Positions 6,801 through 9,237 of a stretch of 9,237 nucleotides of DNA are shown here, in pieces. Each line of letters begins with the position of its first letter. The first letter of the stretch is position 1. A model generated the notes under the pieces. It was not told the DNA's origin. It worked only from the letters and a program-made list of their open reading frames with translations, and did no database searches. A program made the translations under genes and the position numbers. The stretch covers positions 1 through 9,237 of the forward strand of contig CAMPIG010000171.1 of NCBI GenBank assembly GCA_946886255.1. Direction: 5' to 3'. Origin of the DNA: an uncultured Cellvibrio sp. Lineage in GTDB: Bacteria; Pseudomonadota; Gammaproteobacteria; Pseudomonadales; Cellvibrionaceae.

Positions 6801-9237
6801 CTAGCAAACAATGTATTGGTAGCGCTTTGATTGGCGGTAACGTCTTCAATGCCCACAATATTAATGCGGCCAGTTGTCGCGGAATCCCCGCTCTCCAATA
6901 TTTGTATGACACTGTCATCGGTTCGAGCGACCAAATTCAGCGCATCAACACCTGTGCCATTACCACCATTAATCACACCCGTGATATTTGCATTGTTGTT
7001 AGCGAACACAAATTCATCGGCCAAAGCGCCGCCTATCAAATTTCTGAAGCCCGAAAATCCAAATGTGCCATTCAGAATTCCCCAGCTGTCACCCTCAATG
7101 CTCCAATTATTGGCCTGAGAACTAAGCGCGATTAATGTATGGTTAGCGTTGCTATTAGCGTCTGCCTGCTCAATATTAACCGCGTTTATATCGGCCTCAG
7201 TCGCGGCATCAAGCGCAACACTGAGGTTGTTGGTGACATTGGTTAGTTTGACGTTATCGCCGGCGACATGAGTTTGCCCATCGATCAAATCGGCGGAACC
7301 ATTATTATAAATGCTGAAGGTATCATCACCGGCGCCCCCCTTTAATGTGCCGGCAAAACTGGCATTAATAATAAATTCATCTGCCACCGAGCCACCTTGC
7401 AGAATTTCCATACCAAGGAATCCATCAACATAGGTGGGACCATCTTTTATGGAAAGATCTCGATCATTGATATTCCATATGTTATGCGAGTTGCGACCGA
7501 CGAGGGTATCGTCGCCAAGCTGACCATCGAGGTCATCAACAACGCCGGCTGCACGCAGTACAAATCGATCATTACCTTCTCCGCCCGAGATAGAGCCGAG
7601 CTCGGCATTGATGTCAAACACGTCCTGAACAGAACCGCCCTGCAGATGCTGAATATTAGAAGAAGCCGCCAGATATTCTTCAAGGCCTTCCACAATGCTC
7701 ACACCGTTGGCTGTATTTATTGTCCAGGTATTGCTTGCATCGCGTCCGGTGATGGAATTATTCGCTCCACCGCCGCCATTGACACTGCCGGTAATACGGC
7801 CGGGATTTTCCGAGGCAAAATTGAAATGATCTTCACCGGAACCTCCAACAAGGCTGTGAAAATCAACGAACTCTACCGAAAAATTCGTAGCCGTAATGAC
7901 GCCATCATTAACACCATTGGCTACCGTGTCATCTCCATCAAAATCGGTAACGTTCCACGTGTTGTTCCCTGACGCCAGAATTAAACGCGTCTCGTCATAA
8001 TCATTACCAATTACGCGATGGATATTAGTGAGATGAATGCTGGCATCGCTGCCACTGGTACCAAATCCAACTTGGTGCGCACGTGTTGCGCTGCTGATGT
8101 CTACGCGGTTGGAACCGTCTCTGCCATTGATTGAGCCGGCGATGGTGCTATTGCCTGAGAAATTAAAAATATCGTTGCCACCGCCACCGATGAGGTTGGT
8201 GAAGTTGGTGAAGTCGATACTACGAGTCGTTCCGTTATTCACATAACTGATACTACCTTCATTATCTGTATCAGTTGTGCCGGCAATGTTTTGGATCAGC
8301 CAATCTATAACCATATCGGCTGTGGAGTTTACGGTTAAGGTACCGCCCTCAGCACTCTCACTTCGAATAATTTCCGCATTAATCACACCATTGAAAACTT
8401 CGCCGATATCAGCAGAGAAATTAAGCGTAATTTCATTATCAACCAGAACGGTGTCGCGACCATCACCGCCATCAATGGAATTATCGTTTGAATAATTGTT
8501 AACATCCCTGAAGGTATCGTCCTCGTCACCACCGACAACACCTTCAATAGAAGAAAATAAAATACGATCATTCAAAGTGCCGCTGGCTGCACCGGTGAAG
8601 CGCCATTGATTGCTGGCATCGGGGCCGGTCAGAGTGTCATTCTCTGTATTATCATCCCCACCGACTATCTGAATATTCCCAGTTGGCATGGTGGTCACAG
8701 CGAAGTCATCATCGCCCGCTTCGCCGAATAAACTACCTGTTAATTGGGTAGCATTGAGATTAAAAATATCGTTCCCAACGCCACCGTAAATACCACCGGT
8801 GATATTGTGGTTAATGTTGAATGTATCAGCCTCATCGCCTCCACGGATTTGTTCAATTCCGCTAAACCTTACCGTTCCACCAGATGCACCTGTTATATTG
8901 CCTGTGTTTTGCTCAGTGATGGTCCATGTGCCGGGCAAGCTAAAGCCGTACAAGGTGTCATTACCACCATTGCCGCTGATATTTATATCGGAAGTAAAAA
9001 AAGAAGTATGTTGAAGTTGAACGTTGCCGCTGTCCTGAAGCCTCACGTCAACTGTAGCTTGTGCTTGCGATGCGCCACCGCCAACACCTGCTCCACCTTC
9101 GGCCATCAAATCCCCGGTAAGAAAGATTTCTCTTGAACCAGAGCCTTGTGATATCAACTCAATAGCACCTGCAAGACCACCATCAAAAGCGGTGTCAGGT
9201 AGAGCGGACTGGGCATTACCGCCTGATGTGTTAATGG
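3872..9237 (-). CDS. Giant secreted repeat adhesin: RTX-like modules plus haemagglutinin-like beta-solenoid (5' truncated)
   Basis: The frame is open from the window edge (first full codon at 9235) to the TAA at 3872-3874, giving at least 1787 residues. The in-frame TTG at 9157 is not a start: the 26 codons before it read on as similar Gly/Ala-rich sequence with no stop, so the N-terminus and any export signal are outside. Residues about 92-1026 contain nine degenerate modules with an N-x-W-x-I core, a GG..xD.F.I/F motif and GGxGxD-type acidic turns (GGVGNDIF, GGEGNDRF, GGAGDDTF) like RTX calcium-binding turns, though not in tandem nonapeptides. Residues about 1050-1650 are short beta-strand repeats (GNITINAG, GDINVNTG, GDVNLDVGG, GSINLANT) typical of filamentous-haemagglutinin-type solenoids. 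Residues about 1650-1787 form a distinct C-terminal region with aromatic segments (YVKDYLFIGG, WGPLWGFDVRP, VRNYFYDD) and end in DDDEE. I see no cysteine and very few lysines. The likely role is a surface or released adhesin or matrix protein. Export by two-partner or type I secretion is possible, but neither can be shown here. Confidence 0.88.
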   Translation of the reverse strand, partial: INTSGGNAQSALPDTAFDGGLAGAIELISQGSGSREIFLTGDLMAEGGAGVGGGASQAQATVDVRLQDSGNVQLQHTSFFTSDINISGNGGNDTLYGFSLPGTWTITEQNTGNITGASGGTVRFSGIEQIRGGDEADTFNINHNITGGIYGGVGNDIFNLNATQLTGSLFGEAGDDDFAVTTMPTGNIQIVGGDDNTENDTLTGPDASNQWRFTGAASGTLNDRILFSSIEGVVGGDEDDTFRDVNNYSNDNSIDGGDGRDTVLVDNEITLNFSADIGEVFNGVINAEIIRSESAEGGTLTVNSTADMVIDWLIQNIAGTTDTDNEGSISYVNNGTTRSIDFTNFTNLIGGGGNDIFNFSGNSTIAGSINGRDGSNRVDISSATRAHQVGFGTSGSDASIHLTNIHRVIGNDYDETRLILASGNNTWNVTDFDGDDTVANGVNDGVITATNFSVEFVDFHSLVGGSGEDHFNFASENPGRITGSVNGGGGANNSITGRDASNTWTINTANGVSIVEGLEEYLAASSNIQHLQGGSVQDVFDINAELGSISGGEGNDRFVLRAAGVVDDLDGQLGDDTLVGRNSHNIWNINDRDLSIKDGPTYVDGFLGMEILQGGSVADEFIINASFAGTLKGGAGDDTFSIYNNGSADLIDGQTHVAGDNVKLTNVTNNLSVALDAATEADINAVNIEQADANSNANHTLIALSSQANNWSIEGDSWGILNGTFGFSGFRNLIGGALADEFVFANNNANITGVINGGNGTGVDALNLVARTDDSVIQILESGDSATTGRINIVGIEDVTANQSATNTLFASNRENLWQISGPNTGTLNRTDTDAGLAFTNFHNVVGGSQDDRFSFIDSGSLDGTVDGGAHIDGDSVDKSQALDADVRLADVSGAGSGFIRIEEYIGNNTTSTLYGGDVANIWNLRAGVNQITIGDPDAPGIVFIGFANLQGGSRRDTFNINEGTLTGSIRGGGDNDIFSVGGGTVQGGIFGDAGEDTLTATIGAGAVGGINFVGGDGVDQLIIAGGDENYNALHNTTDVGGELIYTDAAGNNYTVSFEQVGQVNDNLRAALLMVNGTSADDIFTLTNNRYRLNGLTEINYTNKNNLTIAASSADQINIEGTVNVSNALTLRNARVTANAAGLINANSLRLDGTAQVGSVDNRLITNVNSLFVTAANGAVYLQENNALDVAGLSSSSLVDLRLGGNLTSSTPLIFSRDFIVNTTGGDILLSGSNQLTGNLSFVSNGLVELRNTSATNLGNIQAQNLTVDSTGAITGTGALVVNSLAQFTTANDLTLTNANNDFNSVRINAANSADIRDSSGLSVDGANATGTVSLTARGISLNNVDVNALTVNATEEVLLGTAITSTVDMLINSEGLVTQQSNLLSETGNITINAGQFTMNSGAQLSTSVGDINVNTGGDFIARAITAAGDVNLDVGGNTQFNDAIRFSGAVNLVSEGSINLANTVTGATGITLQSLNGGIQQQGRLIVQEGDMSLIAAGDINMNTDAVATATNGNISYTGSSIAATSLIAEAGMVTLAATRGAITDNNGNGINVTANRLVADAITGIGAEDGLETLVSELSLSNNTGLVDLENGKAVTINRLHSNGDVVLNNLMGDITLHNSSGMLYDNSQTDARLAGGTVNANYEIGSLTINVANGNLLGSNDPGPNVQNPDIVARTAVLTTPGGSLGSPDRMLVIYVKDYLFIGGARSWGPLWGFDVRPTTVDNQATIQGSLSDLLASGNEQLVEVETLDEVDPAVFTNVRNYFYDDIAIMLPRDQQYFDDDEE
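4290..6090 (-). other. Beta-strand repeat (haemagglutinin-like solenoid) domain of the giant protein
   Basis: About 600 residues with short strand-turn repeats of roughly 20 residues, rich in Asn, Gly, Thr, Val and Ile and alternating hydrophobic positions: LTLTNANNDFNSVRINAA, GNITINAGQFTMNSG, GDINVNTGGDF, GDVNLDVGG, GAVNLVSEGSINL, GDMSLIAAGDINM. This alternation is the hallmark of right-handed parallel beta-helices of filamentous-haemagglutinin-type adhesins. The RTX-like motifs stop abruptly where it begins. Confidence 0.7.
6160..8962 (-). repeat. Array of about nine degenerate 80-120 residue protein modules
   Basis: Within the giant gene, modules start (minus strand) near 8962, 8641, 8347, 7993, 7756, 7513, 7144, 6817 and 6502, the last running to about 6160. 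The shared pattern is: N/D-T-L-x-G, six or so residues, N-x-W-x-I, a variable Gly/Thr segment, F-x-x-F/I-x-x-L/V-x-GG, D-x-F-x-I/F, G-x-I-x-G, then GGxGxD. Modules 1, 2, 5, 6, 7, 8 and 9 are clear; 3 and 4 are more diverged in their first half. Protein-level similarity is much stronger than DNA-level similarity, so the duplications look old. Short exact DNA matches survive at LQGGS (CCGCCCTGCAGAT near 6379 and near 7637). Confidence 0.75.

Noticed and set aside
7397..7972. Plus-strand open frame of 191 codons opposite the repeat modules
   Set aside because: It is a shadow of the repetitive minus-strand gene; the repeated Gly/Asp/Asn codons leave long stop-free stretches in the complementary frames.
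6160..8962. Possible CRISPR or tandem DNA repeat
   Set aside because: The periodicity is at protein level, with units of varying length and strong DNA divergence. There are no constant direct repeats with uniform spacers.

Overview
The window looks like chromosomal DNA of a gammaproteobacterium. The best anchor is a complete RhlE-type DEAD-box RNA helicase. The very large secreted repeat protein beside it is of a kind common in free-living, surface-attaching gammaproteobacteria; Cellvibrionaceae or a relative is my guess, from general familiarity and not from any search.

Layout from left to right. (1) Bases 1-93 are the last 30 codons of a plus-strand membrane protein, possibly an MFS-type transporter. 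(2) Bases 94-320 are a noncoding gap with a GC-rich hairpin and the rhlE leader. (3) Bases 321-1727 are rhlE on the plus strand, ending in a strong terminator (1747-1784) whose A-run/T-run symmetry lets it also stop transcription arriving from the minus strand. (4) Bases 1826-3755 hold a two-gene minus-strand unit: a basic 385-residue protein followed, one base after its stop codon, by an acidic 256-residue protein. I recognise neither. They are visibly AT-richer than rhlE. Their opposite charge and tight coupling fit an effector-immunity type pair, but this is inference. (5) Bases 3756-3871 hold a clear minus-strand terminator and the ribosome binding site of the 385-residue gene. (6) From 3872 to the right edge (9237) there is one open minus-strand frame of at least 1787 codons. 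It has no stop before the window edge, so its true start lies outside.

The giant protein has three visible parts: about nine degenerate 80-120 residue modules, each carrying an N-x-W core, a GG..xD.F motif and an RTX-like GGxGxD motif; then about 600 residues of short beta-strand repeats like those of filamentous haemagglutinin-type adhesins; then an aromatic/acidic C-terminal tail ending DDDEE. I see no cysteine in it and very few lysines, as is usual for large exported beta-solenoid proteins. No secretion partner, T6SS structural gene, tRNA, rRNA, CRISPR array or insertion sequence is visible. The candidate new biology is the unknown two-gene unit placed directly behind the giant adhesin, and the modular repeat architecture of the adhesin itself.
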